Positions 25,066 through 33,795 of a DNA stretch of 64,000 nt are shown piece after piece. Numbering within the stretch: the first letter of the stretch is position 1; each line of letters opens with the position of its first letter. The DNA is taken from the NCBI GenBank assembly GCA_036267635.1, contig DATAVR010000006.1:124001-188000 (forward strand), in the 5' to 3' direction. Position numbers and translations under genes: made by a program. The stretch comes from JADGRB01 sp036267635. GTDB taxonomy: Bacteria; Myxococcota_A; Polyangia; Fen-1088. A model generated the notes under the pieces. The model was not told where the DNA came from. It saw only the letters and a program-made list of their open reading frames with translations, and searched no databases.

Positions 25066-25719
25066 ATGACCGCCGCGGCCGTCCTCGATACGCGCGATCT
25101 CGAGCGCGCAATACCGGGCGTGCACGTGCCTGCGCCTCCGCGCACCGGCGAGAGCCAGGCCCGCGAGAGCCAGACGCGTGAGGACCAGACCCGGAACCAG
25201 CGGTTGCGGGGCCTCGTCGACACCCACATCGATTTCGTCGCGCGCGTGTTGCGGAACTCGGGGACGCCGCACGCCGAGATCGACGACGAGGTGCAGCGCA
25301 CCTTCATCGTTGCCGCTCGCCGGCTCGACGATATCCGCCTCGGCGCCGAGAAGAGCTTCCTGTTTCGGATCGCCTACAACCTGGCGGCGCATGCGAGGCG
25401 GACGGCCGCGCGTCGGCGCGAGGTGGCGGCCGACCAGGCCCCCGAGCAGGTCGAACGATTCGCCACGCCCGAGGCGCTGACCGACCAGAAGCGGATGCGC
25501 GAGCTGCTCGACGGTGTTCTCGATCAGATGGACGAGAATCTGCGCGCGACGTTCGTCCTGCACGAGTTCGAGGAGATGAGCACGGCCGAGATCGCGGAGG
25601 CGCTGGGCATCCCGCGGGGCACCGTGGCCTCGCGGTTGCGGCGGGCGCGCAGCGAGTTCCGCGAGCGCGTGGCCGCCATCGAGGGGTTCGGGTACGTCGA
25701 CAGGGAAGGTCAAGGCTAA
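25066..25719 (+). CDS. ECF-type RNA polymerase sigma factor
   Basis: The protein has about 217 residues from ATG 25066; a TTG at 25048 is in frame. A polar N-terminus of about 45 residues rich in Arg/Gln/Glu precedes region 2 (about 48-115: LVDTHIDFVARVLRNSG, EIDDEVQRTFIVAARRLDDI, FLFRIAYNLAAHARRTAARR). Region 4 (about 150-205) has MDENLRATFVLHEFEEMSTA and a helix-turn-helix with IAEALGIPRGTVASRLRRAR. It directs RNA polymerase to a specific promoter set. It is followed 17 bases later by a membrane protein that is its probable anti-sigma, then by the GH8 enzyme gene 7 bases further on, so the polysaccharide gene may be under its control. Confidence 0.9.
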   Translation: MTAAAVLDTRDLERAIPGVHVPAPPRTGESQARESQTREDQTRNQRLRGLVDTHIDFVARVLRNSGTPHAEIDDEVQRTFIVAARRLDDIRLGAEKSFLFRIAYNLAAHARRTAARRREVAADQAPEQVERFATPEALTDQKRMRELLDGVLDQMDENLRATFVLHEFEEMSTAEIAEALGIPRGTVASRLRRARSEFRERVAAIEGFGYVDREGQG

Positions 25720-25736
25720 CGCGAGATGAGCGGGCG

Positions 25737-26480
25737 ATGAGAGATCCGGTGCGGTTGCGGGACGAAGGCGCGAGCGCCCTCGAGCGTGCGTTGCTGGCGG
25801 CGGGGACGTCGTATCGAAGCTCGTCCGAGACGCGAACGAAGACGCTGGCCGCGCTCGGTGTGGCCGGATCGGCGACGCTCCTTGCCGGGGCTGCGCAGGC
25901 CACGACGCTGGGCTCGCTGGCCAAGATGACCTGGGGCAAGCTCCTGGCGGCGGTCTCGATCGTCGGCGCCGCGGCGGCGGTTCCCGGTTACTACGCCTGG
26001 CAACGCCATCAGACCGCCAAGCACCGAGCGTCCGCGCCGGTCGCCGTCGCCGTCGCCGCGAGCTCGGTCGAGGTTCCCGACTGGTTGTCGGCCCCCGCGC
26101 AAAGCGAGCAGGTGAACCCGCGTGCTCGGCGGGGATCGATCAACTATGCACCGCTCGCAGGGGCGCCGAACGACGCCCCGGCCCACGCGGTGCGGCCGGT
26201 CGCGCGTCCGTCAGTGACGCTGGCGCACGAGCTGTCGTCGATCGACGCCGCGCGCGGGATGCTCGCTCGGGGCGACGCCGCGGGCGCGCTGGCGCGGCTC
26301 GACGCCTATGGACGCGCCTATCCCCACGGCCGGCTGAGCCTCGAGGCCGAGGTGCTGCGCATCGACGCGCTCGACGAGAATGGTCGCGGCGACGTCGCGC
26401 GCGCGCGGGCAGCGGCATTCCTGCAGCGCCACCCGCACAGCGTGCTCGCGGCGCGCGTCCGCACGCGGCTCGGCGACTAG
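25737..26480 (+). CDS. Putative anti-sigma membrane protein with TPR-like tail
   Basis: The protein has 247 residues. A short cytoplasmic N-terminus (about 1-38) precedes a hydrophobic stretch (about 39-58) and a membrane segment (about 66-88: WGKLLAAVSIVGAAAAVPGYYAW). The periplasmic part ends in two TPR-like helical hairpins (about 165-245: IDAARGMLARGDAAGALARLDA, ARAAAFLQRHPHSVLAARVRT). No zinc-binding anti-sigma motif (HxxxCxxC) is visible. Position directly behind an ECF sigma gene and the single-span topology suggest it holds or senses for that sigma factor. The TPR tail parallels the FecR-like protein at 5570. Confidence 0.65.
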   Translation: MRDPVRLRDEGASALERALLAAGTSYRSSSETRTKTLAALGVAGSATLLAGAAQATTLGSLAKMTWGKLLAAVSIVGAAAAVPGYYAWQRHQTAKHRASAPVAVAVAASSVEVPDWLSAPAQSEQVNPRARRGSINYAPLAGAPNDAPAHAVRPVARPSVTLAHELSSIDAARGMLARGDAAGALARLDAYGRAYPHGRLSLEAEVLRIDALDENGRGDVARARAAAFLQRHPHSVLAARVRTRLGD

Positions 26481-26487
26481 GCCAGCG

Positions 26488-27744
26488 ATGATCGCCAGAG
26501 CCCGCTCGGTCTGGGGGCTCGCCGGCCTCTCGGTGGCAGCGCTGGCGATCTGCGCATGCACGGCCACCACCGACTCGCTCGGCTACGACGACAGCGAGAG
26601 CAAGGTGCTCTTGCCGTTGAAGCCGCCGGCGTCGTACCCGAATCCGTTTCGCGATCTGTTGGGCGAGACCGACGCCGCGATCACCGCCAAGATCACCAAC
26701 GTGTTCAACACGCTGTTTCACGGCTCGGCGGCGCAGGCGATCTACGTCGCCGTCGGTGACGATCAGGCGTACATCGAAGACACCTTTCACGACAACGAGA
26801 TCCGCACCGAGGGGATCGGCCTCGGGATGATGATCTGCGTCGAGCTCAACAAGCAGGACGAGTTCGACAAACTCTGGACCTACGCCAAGCAGATGGTCGA
26901 GCTCGGCAGCGGCCCCAACGCCGGATACTTCCCCTCCTATTGCGACGCGGCCGACGGCACCACCACCAGCTGCCTCGACCCCTACGGCTTCGAGCAGTTC
27001 GTCACCGCGCTCATCTTCGCCAACGACCGCTGGAAGACGACGGGGACGACGATCGACTACGCAGCCGACGCGCTGGCGCTGTTTCATACCCTGCGCCACA
27101 AGCAGGACGACAACGGCGGCGTCGTCGAGGGCGTCACCAACATGTTCGACGCGACCACCAACCTGCCGCTCGACGTCCCCGACGTCTCGGCGGCGGGCGT
27201 GACCCGTCCGTCGCTGGTCATGCCGGGATACGAGGCGCTCTGGGCCGAGGCCGACGCCGATCCGAACTGGACGGCGGCGGCTGAGAGCGGACGGGCCTTC
27301 TGGCAGGCCGCGGCGAACGCGACGACCGGATTCATGCCGGTGCGCGCCGATTTCGACGGGACGCCGGTGCCGGGCTGGGACACCTTCCAGCCGGAAGGAT
27401 ACCGCGCGCAGATCAACGTGGTGATCGATCAGATTTGGTCGGGCGGCGACGCCTGGAACGTCACCGAGAGCAATCAGCTGCTGGCGTTCTTCAGCGGCCA
27501 GGGGATCAACACCTACGGGAAGTCGTTCAGCCTCGACGGGACGACGGTCCTCGATCCCAGTCACGAACCGTCGCTGGTGGTCGCGAACGGCATCGCGGCC
27601 GTGGCATCGACGAACGGCGATCGTTCGGGCTACGTGAGCGCGGTCTGGAACATGGACATCCCGACCGGGGACGCGCGCTACTACTCCGGGATTCTCGAGC
27701 TGGTCGGCCTGCTCATCTTGAGCGGCCAGTTCCAGGTCTATTGA
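26488..27744 (+). CDS. Glycoside hydrolase family 8, reducing-end xylose-releasing exo-oligoxylanase-like lipoprotein
   Basis: The protein has 418 residues with a lipoprotein-type N-terminus (AALAICAC). The sequence follows the GH8 Rex pattern: YPNPFRDLLGETDAAI (50-65), IYVAVGDDQAYI (85-96), the general-acid motif RTEGIGLGMM (Glu108), EFDKLWTYAKQM (125-136), FVTALIFANDRW (171-182), and LLAFFSGQGI with a C-terminal YYSGILELVGLLILSGQF. Rex enzymes remove xylose from the reducing end of xylo-oligosaccharides. At the place where the family normally has a DAYR/DAWR motif carrying the catalytic base, this protein has EGYR (Glu303-Arg306). Related Rex enzymes can be cytoplasmic, so surface anchoring here would be different. 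Other GH8 activities (endoglucanase, chitosanase) are possible. Confidence 0.85.
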   Translation: MIARARSVWGLAGLSVAALAICACTATTDSLGYDDSESKVLLPLKPPASYPNPFRDLLGETDAAITAKITNVFNTLFHGSAAQAIYVAVGDDQAYIEDTFHDNEIRTEGIGLGMMICVELNKQDEFDKLWTYAKQMVELGSGPNAGYFPSYCDAADGTTTSCLDPYGFEQFVTALIFANDRWKTTGTTIDYAADALALFHTLRHKQDDNGGVVEGVTNMFDATTNLPLDVPDVSAAGVTRPSLVMPGYEALWAEADADPNWTAAAESGRAFWQAAANATTGFMPVRADFDGTPVPGWDTFQPEGYRAQINVVIDQIWSGGDAWNVTESNQLLAFFSGQGINTYGKSFSLDGTTVLDPSHEPSLVVANGIAAVASTNGDRSGYVSAVWNMDIPTGDARYYSGILELVGLLILSGQFQVY

Positions 27745-27762
27745 AGGCGACCTGGAGACCTC

Positions 27763-30700
27763 TCAGAGGCGCGCGGGTGAGACGCCCGGGACCAACATCC
27801 GCGCCAGCGCGAGCGGCGCCTTGACGCCGTTGTCGCGCATCCAGGCTTCCCCCACGGCGGCGGTGGCGCTGTCGCCCCCGAGCTCGCCCGTGCCCACCTG
27901 CGCGGCGGCCTTGAAGAGCCTCAGCTCGTGCGTACCGGTCTCTTCGATCGCCCGGCGCAGCCAGGCCGCCCCTTCGGTCGCGCGCCCTTCGGCCTGCTCG
28001 ATGCCGGCGTAGAGCAGCGCCGCCATCGCGCTCCCCCAGCCGGCGCCGCGGCGCAGGCGGTCGGCGCACGCCCGGGCGAGACGCAGCCGGGCGGTCCTTT
28101 CGGCGCCCGCCGCGGCGAGGCCGCCGGCCAGCGCCGCCCGCCCCCGCAGGTGGACCGCGACGTGGCGCGTGTGCTGCATCTGCAGGAGCAGCGAGCGGCG
28201 GAGCGCCGGCCAGCCGGCGACGAAGCGGAGGTACGCCCGCTCGCCGTCGCCTTGATAGAGATCGATCTGCGTCTCGGCGATGAGGTCGTACCAGTGCTGG
28301 ATGTGGTACCCCTGCGCCGACCAGGCGGCCATCGCCTCGCGCGCCTCCCGTCGCGCGCGCGCCGGATCGTCGCCCAGCAGCCACACGGCGTTGGCGAGCC
28401 CGATCCGCAGCGTCGTGGCGGCGTAGACCGAGCCGCGATCGTTGGCCTCCTTGAGCCCCTCGGCCGCCTCGATTCGAAACCGCTCGAGAGCGCCCAGATA
28501 GTAGAAGCACTCCAGCGTGAAGTGGCGAACGGCGTTCAGCTCCCAGGCCGCGCCGACGCAGCGATCGCGGAAGATCCGCTCCGCCGTCGCCAGGTGGTCG
28601 AGCGCCGAAGCAAACCGACCGCCGAGGTGCGCCGCCAGGCCGCTCATCAGCGAGACGATCCCGGTCGCGTGCGGATGCTGGAGCTGGGCGGCGATCGCCG
28701 AGGCCTCGCCGAGCAGCTTCTGCGCCCGCGGGTCGTTCCCCTGGGCGGCGGCGTAGGCCGCCTCGCCGGCGATCCCGCGCGACACCCGGTACGGCTCGCC
28801 GACCGCCAGCGCCAGCCGCAGGCTGCGCACCTGGAAATGCGCCCCCTGCACCGGGTCCATGAGGCCGAGCCCCGAGGAGATCGACCAGCAGAGATCGGTG
28901 CGCGCCAGCTCGCGGGGGGCGATCTCCTCGGCGCTGCGGCGCTTGAAGCGGCGCCCGCGCAGGAACAGCGCCGCCCGCTGCGCGACCAGCGCGCGCACGG
29001 GGGACTTGGCGAACCCCAGCCCCGCGTCGGCCAGCGCCTCCTCGGCGACGGCGCGCCCCTCGTCGAGGTGACCGCTGCGAATCAATTCTTCGGCGCCCCG
29101 CCGGCGCAGATCCATCGCCTGGGCCGGGCCGGCGCCGTGGGCCGCGCTGAGGTAGTTCGCGGCCGCGTCGGCGCCCCGCCCGACGTTGGAGAGCGCGTCG
29201 CCCAGGCCGACCAGCATCTCGCGCCGCTGCTCCTCCGACCAGTTGCCGAGCGCCAGCGCGTCGGTGTAGCTCTCGATGGCGCGATCGAAGGCCAGCGCCT
29301 CCGCCGCGCGGCGCGCCGCCGAGGCGAAGTGGACGGCGGCGCGATCGGGGTGGCCGGCCTCCCGCCAGTGTCCCCCCGCGCGCAGCGAGTTGCTGGCGTC
29401 CTCGAACGCCTCCGCCAGCTTCTCGTGCAGCTCGCGCGCATCCGCGCTGGAGGTCGACTGGCGCGCCACCTGGCGGATGCGATCGTGGGAAAAATCGAGC
29501 AGCTCGTCCCCGCGCTCGGTCACCGAGTAACAGAGGCGCGCGGCGCGCAGCTCGTCGAAGAGGCGCACGGCGGTCGGGCCGTCGAGCTCGGTGAGCCGTC
29601 GCAGCATGCGCACGGGGGTCGGCGCGCCCGAGATCGCCAGCGTGCGCAGGACGCGCACCGTCGCGTCGGGGAACGCCTCGATCTGCGCCCGCAACACGCC
29701 GTCGAGGGTGAGCAGGGCCCCGTTGCCCCGCCGCAGGTGAGCGGTGCGCGCCAGCTCGAGGAGAAAGAGCGGGTGCCCGGCCGACTCGCGCGCCAGCACC
29801 TCGGCGTCGCGCTCGGGAGCGCCGACGCCGCCGGAGAGCAGGAGCTCGCGCGCCAGGGTCTGGGCGTCCTCGCCCCCGAGGTTGGAGAGCGCCAGCTGCT
29901 CCTCGGGGACGTCGGCGGCCAGCAATCGCGCGGCGGCGCTGTCGGCGCCCGGCGTTCGCAACGTGCCGAGCAGCAGGAGCCGCGGCGCCTCCGGCGGGCG
30001 CAGCACCTCGGACAGCAGCGCCAACGAGTCGGCGTCGGCCCACTGCAGGTCGTCGATGTAGGCGACGATCGGCGCCCGCTCGCCGAGCGCACGCAGGAGC
30101 TGGCGGAAGACGGCGAACATCGAGGCGCGGACCTCGCGCGGGTCAGGCCCGACGTACTGATGCGGCGCATGCGCGATGAGCGGGACCCGTCCGAGGACCG
30201 GAAAGGCCTGCAGCAGGACTGCCGCCCGATCGGGGACGATGCGCCCGATCGTGTCGGGGTCGAGCTGCCGCAAGAGGCCGGTCAGGACGTCGACCAGGCC
30301 GTCGAGCGCCTTGAACGGCACCAGCTCTCGCTCGTAGCAGCGGGCGGTGAGCAGGATGGGCGGCGCGTGCTCGTCGCGCTCGAGGCGCGTCTCCAGGAAT
30401 GCGCGCACCAGCGCCGACTTCCCCACGCCCGACTCGCCCCGCACGATGAGGACCCGCGCGCCGTCCCCCTTCCGCACGGCCTCGAGCGCGGCGTCGAGCG
30501 CCCGGAGCTCGCTTTCGCGACCGACGAAACGGATCGGCTCGTCGCGCGGCGAGGGGGGATCGACCGCGCGCCCGGCGGGCACCGGCGCCAGCACCGCCAG
30601 CACCTCGGCGCCCGAGGCGCGCGTCTCCGGATTTCCGTCCAGGAGACGATCGCAGAGGCCCGCCAGATCGGGCGGCGCGCCGGGGGCCAGCGCGGCGAGA

Positions 30701-31518
30701 CGCGGCGCGCGACCGTGCTGCTTGCGATAGAGGATCTCGTGCGGCAGCCCCTCGAACGGCAGCCGCCCGGAGAGCAGCTCGAAAAGGATGACGCCGAAAG
30801 CGTACCAGTCGGCGGCGGCGTTCACCGGCTGCATCGCCACCTGTTCGGGCGCCATGTACTCCGGCGTTCCGGCGCCCGACTGGGTCGTCTCGATCGACGC
30901 CGCGCTGACCAGCCCGAAGTCGAGCAGCACGGCGCGCCCCTCGGCGGTCACCAGCACGTTCGAAGGCTTGACGTCACGATGAACGGCGCCGACCGCGTGC
31001 AGTGCCGCCAGCGCGCGCGCCAGCTGCGCCAGCGCCGGTCGCAGGCGGTCCTCGCGATAGTTGGCGCCGCCCAAAGCGCCCTGCGGGAGGCCCCCGAGCG
31101 GGAGACCAGACGAAGGATCGTAGCGGCGGGTCGCCTCGCCGGGCATCACGATGGGGGTCGGCGCGTCGGAGGCCACCAACGGGGCCAGCGACAGGCGCCC
31201 CGTCGGCTCGACGCCGCGCACGTAGCTCATGAGGTCGAGCCCTTGCACCAGCTCCATGGTGAAGAACCACTGCGACCCCTCGGAGACCAGCTCGCCGAGG
31301 CGGACCAGGTTGGGGTGGCGGACGTCGGCGACGGTGCGGAACTCGCGCTTGAAGCGCAGCAACATGTCGGGGCTGACCACGGGCAAGAGCTTCAGCGCGA
31401 CCGGCACGGCGTTGGCCTCGTCGAACGCCTCGTAGACCACACCCATTCCGCCCCGCCCCAGGAAGCGGACCAGACGAAACCGCGTCGTTCCCCGAAACGC
31501 GACAGCGCCTAAATCCAT
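27763..31518 (-). CDS. Ser/Thr protein kinase - AAA/STAND-type ATPase - TPR regulator
   Basis: The protein has about 1251 residues from ATG 31518; ATG 31548 would add ten. Residues about 13-300 form a complete Hanks-type kinase: GRGGMGVVYEA loop, ALKLLP lysine, HRDVKPSN catalytic loop, DFGLVS and GTPEYMAPEQ. A P-loop ATPase follows (about 320-650) with Walker A GESGVGKSAL and a Walker B-like VAYIDDLQWADADS, plus the helical GHPLFLLELART region typical of the AfsR/MalT-like class. The rest (about 700-1251) is TPR-like repeats. Such proteins are common in myxobacteria and couple phosphorylation to a ligand- or partner-sensing module. There is no DNA-binding domain. Targets are unknown. It is convergent with the GH8 gene at 18 bases. 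Confidence 0.92.
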   Translation of the reverse strand: MDLGAVAFRGTTRFRLVRFLGRGGMGVVYEAFDEANAVPVALKLLPVVSPDMLLRFKREFRTVADVRHPNLVRLGELVSEGSQWFFTMELVQGLDLMSYVRGVEPTGRLSLAPLVASDAPTPIVMPGEATRRYDPSSGLPLGGLPQGALGGANYREDRLRPALAQLARALAALHAVGAVHRDVKPSNVLVTAEGRAVLLDFGLVSAASIETTQSGAGTPEYMAPEQVAMQPVNAAADWYAFGVILFELLSGRLPFEGLPHEILYRKQHGRAPRLAALAPGAPPDLAGLCDRLLDGNPETRASGAEVLAVLAPVPAGRAVDPPSPRDEPIRFVGRESELRALDAALEAVRKGDGARVLIVRGESGVGKSALVRAFLETRLERDEHAPPILLTARCYERELVPFKALDGLVDVLTGLLRQLDPDTIGRIVPDRAAVLLQAFPVLGRVPLIAHAPHQYVGPDPREVRASMFAVFRQLLRALGERAPIVAYIDDLQWADADSLALLSEVLRPPEAPRLLLLGTLRTPGADSAAARLLAADVPEEQLALSNLGGEDAQTLARELLLSGGVGAPERDAEVLARESAGHPLFLLELARTAHLRRGNGALLTLDGVLRAQIEAFPDATVRVLRTLAISGAPTPVRMLRRLTELDGPTAVRLFDELRAARLCYSVTERGDELLDFSHDRIRQVARQSTSSADARELHEKLAEAFEDASNSLRAGGHWREAGHPDRAAVHFASAARRAAEALAFDRAIESYTDALALGNWSEEQRREMLVGLGDALSNVGRGADAAANYLSAAHGAGPAQAMDLRRRGAEELIRSGHLDEGRAVAEEALADAGLGFAKSPVRALVAQRAALFLRGRRFKRRSAEEIAPRELARTDLCWSISSGLGLMDPVQGAHFQVRSLRLALAVGEPYRVSRGIAGEAAYAAAQGNDPRAQKLLGEASAIAAQLQHPHATGIVSLMSGLAAHLGGRFASALDHLATAERIFRDRCVGAAWELNAVRHFTLECFYYLGALERFRIEAAEGLKEANDRGSVYAATTLRIGLANAVWLLGDDPARARREAREAMAAWSAQGYHIQHWYDLIAETQIDLYQGDGERAYLRFVAGWPALRRSLLLQMQHTRHVAVHLRGRAALAGGLAAAGAERTARLRLARACADRLRRGAGWGSAMAALLYAGIEQAEGRATEGAAWLRRAIEETGTHELRLFKAAAQVGTGELGGDSATAAVGEAWMRDNGVKAPLALARMLVPGVSPARL

Positions 31519-31613
31519 CGTTACCCGCGCGGAGGCCGCGCAGCTCATGTCTAACGCGACTGCCTCGGCGCGTCCAGCCGGTGTAGGCTCGCGAACAGCG
31601 GGAAACAGACGCT

Positions 31614-32369
31614 TTGGTCGACATTCGGCTGGCTTCGATTGACGATTTGCTGAAAGGGCGCTGCGGCGAGGTCGCGGTGGGCGACGTCCTTGCGTTCAAC
31701 GGCGTCTCCCGGGTGGACGAATTCATTCAGGGGGCGACGAAATCGGCCATCTCGCACGTGGCGATCCTGCTGCGCCAGAAGGCAGATGGGCCGTTCCTGG
31801 TGTTGGAAGCGACGGGGCTCGGCGTCACGCTCACGCCGCTGGCCGACGCGCTGGCGAACTACCAGGAGGACCACACCTGTTTCTACCTGCCGCTCGGGCA
31901 GAAGAGCCGCGCGCTGGTCGATCCGGGCAAGCTGGTCGCCTACTACGCCGAGAACGCGTTCGACCGCTACAACTACGACGGTGTCGTCGGGGCCGGCATC
32001 TACGATCTCGACCACCCGTTGTACAAGGCGTTCCTCCATTTCTTCCATGGCCGATCGCTGAAGTCGCGCCTGGTCCGCTGGTGGTATCGCCTGATCGGGC
32101 GGATGGCCCGGGTGTGGGCCAAGGTGATCGAGCACGAGCCCAGCTGCCGGCGCCTCTTCTGCTCGCAGCTGGTGACCGAGGTGCTGCAAGCGATCAAGGT
32201 CGTGCCGGTCCCCCCCAAGGCCACCCTGGTCGTCCCCGTCGAGGTCTGCTGGTTCGACATCTACGCCGTGGCCTACCAGCTCAACGGCGCGAAGCTGATG
32301 CCCGATCCGTTCCGGTGGCCGGGCGCCCCGACCGTAACCGCGCCGCCCCGCGATCGTAGACTTCTGTAG
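31614..32369 (+). CDS. Permuted NlpC/P60 (YiiX-like) papain-fold protein
   Basis: The protein has 251 residues from TTG 31614; no ATG or GTG is suitably placed. The circularly permuted papain-like pattern is present: a His in SAISHVAILL (about 44-53) precedes the Cys in RRLFCSQLVTEVLQ (about 178-191), the reverse of the usual order. GDVLAFNG before the His is also typical of this group. Members include YiiX-type and LRAT-related acyltransferases or hydrolases acting on amide or ester bonds, often at lipids or peptidoglycan. No signal peptide is seen. The gene is divergent from the kinase gene and 9 bases upstream of msrBA. Substrate is unknown. Confidence 0.8.
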   Translation: MVDIRLASIDDLLKGRCGEVAVGDVLAFNGVSRVDEFIQGATKSAISHVAILLRQKADGPFLVLEATGLGVTLTPLADALANYQEDHTCFYLPLGQKSRALVDPGKLVAYYAENAFDRYNYDGVVGAGIYDLDHPLYKAFLHFFHGRSLKSRLVRWWYRLIGRMARVWAKVIEHEPSCRRLFCSQLVTEVLQAIKVVPVPPKATLVVPVEVCWFDIYAVAYQLNGAKLMPDPFRWPGAPTVTAPPRDRRLL

Positions 32370-32378
32370 GAGGTCGTC

Positions 32379-33560
32379 ATGAAGTCGCCCGAGCACGAGC
32401 TGAAATCCAGGCTGTTGCCAACGGTCCCCGTCGCGATCGCGGTGATGGTCGCCATCGCGCTGGTCGGCGCCGCGCGCTGGAGTCGGTCCGCGCCGAGGGC
32501 GAACGACCCCACAGGAGGGCGAGTGATGTCTCAGCAGAAATACACCAAGCCGTCGAGCGCAGAGCTCAAGAAGAATCTGACCGGCGTGCAGTACGAGGTG
32601 ACCCAGAACGCGGGTACCGAGCCGCCGTTCGACAACGCCTACTGGAACAACCACCAGGCGGGCCTCTACGTCGACATCGCCACCGGCGAGCCGCTCTTCA
32701 GCTCGACCGACAAATTCGAATCGGGAACCGGCTGGCCCAGCTTCACCCGGCCGGTCGAGGCGGGGCGGGTGGTCGACGCCAGCGACAGCTCGCACGGGAT
32801 GGAGCGACAGGAGGTCCGCTCGATGGGCGGCGGTTCCCACCTGGGCCACGTCTTCGACGATGGTCCTGCGCCCACGCACCTGCGCTACTGCATCAACTCG
32901 GCGTCGCTGCGGTTCATCCCGGTCGCCAAGCTCGAGGCCGAGGGCTACGGCGCCTATGCGCCGCTGTTTGGTGGCGCGGCCAAGAGCACCACGGCCGCGG
33001 CCACGTCCTCGGCACCGGCGCCCAACACCTGCACCCGGCCGGCGCCCGGCGCCAAGCCCGGCTGCTCGCCGACGCTGGAGACGGCAATCCTGGCCGGCGG
33101 TTGCTTCTGGGGGATGGAGGACATCCTCCGGCAGATCCCGGGCGTGATCGAGACGGAGGTCGGCTACACCGGCGGCAAGTCGGCGCACCCGAGCTACGAG
33201 GACGTCCACACCGGGAAGACCGGTCACGCCGAATCGGTGCGCATCGTCTTCGATCCCAAGAAGCTCTCGTACGATGACCTGCTCGAGAAGTGGTTCTTCC
33301 GGATGCACGATCCGACCACCAGCGACCGCCAGGGGAACGACGTCGGCTCGCAGTACCGCTCGGCGATCTTCGTGACCTCGGCCGAGCAGCGCAAGGTCGC
33401 CGAGATGGCGCGTGACCACGCGCAGAAGTCGGGGCGCTGGAAGAGCCCGATCGTGACTCAAATCGTGGAGGCTGGTCCCTTCACCCCCGCCGAGGCCTAT
33501 CACCAGAAGTACCTGGAGAAGAACCCCGGCGGCTACACCTGCCACTACGTCCGCAACTAG
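32379..33560 (+). CDS. msrAB: Membrane-anchored MsrB-MsrA fusion, peptide methionine sulfoxide reductase
   Basis: The protein has 393 residues with a strong ribosome site (AGGAGG) before ATG 32379. One N-terminal membrane segment (about 14-33) is followed by MsrB (about 52-190) and then MsrA (about 235-392). MsrB keeps the catalytic Cys in RYCINSASLRF but has Thr in SGTGWPSF and lacks the two CxxC zinc pairs, so it is the zinc-free form. MsrA has the catalytic GGCFWGMED and the C-terminal YTCHYV with a possible resolving Cys. The linker has two extra Cys (NTCTRP, PGCSP). It reduces both epimers of methionine sulfoxide, here probably in the periplasm. The domain order B-A is the reverse of the classic neisserial A-B fusion. 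Confidence 0.95.
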   Translation: MKSPEHELKSRLLPTVPVAIAVMVAIALVGAARWSRSAPRANDPTGGRVMSQQKYTKPSSAELKKNLTGVQYEVTQNAGTEPPFDNAYWNNHQAGLYVDIATGEPLFSSTDKFESGTGWPSFTRPVEAGRVVDASDSSHGMERQEVRSMGGGSHLGHVFDDGPAPTHLRYCINSASLRFIPVAKLEAEGYGAYAPLFGGAAKSTTAAATSSAPAPNTCTRPAPGAKPGCSPTLETAILAGGCFWGMEDILRQIPGVIETEVGYTGGKSAHPSYEDVHTGKTGHAESVRIVFDPKKLSYDDLLEKWFFRMHDPTTSDRQGNDVGSQYRSAIFVTSAEQRKVAEMARDHAQKSGRWKSPIVTQIVEAGPFTPAEAYHQKYLEKNPGGYTCHYVRN

Positions 33561-33795
33561 CGGACGTCAACTGGCGGACGGTCAACTGGCGGACTTCGGG
33601 GCCGCCTCGGAACTTCGGGCCGCCTCGGCCTTTCGTCCACCAACCGCTCGACCGTGGCGCGTGCCGCACATGCAGCACGCACGCCTACGGTCGGGCGGAT
33701 TTGGCGTTTTGCATGACCACGACCGCCGTCGGCGCGTCGTTGCGAGCGTTCAAGGTTGGCGCAGAATCTGCATTTTCGAGCGGGCGAGGCTCTTC
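33561..33795. other. Intergenic region with short direct repeats
   Basis: After the msrBA stop there are imperfect repeats of tcaactggcgga (33567-33596) and cttcgg(g)gccgcctcgg (33595-33630). No gene, hairpin or promoter is clear to me. Confidence 0.3.

Noticed and set aside
27928..31512. Rightward open frame of about 1194 codons opposite the kinase-ATPase gene
   Set aside because: It is Arg/Gln/His-rich shadow sequence from high-GC coding DNA. The leftward frame has complete kinase and ATPase motifs.
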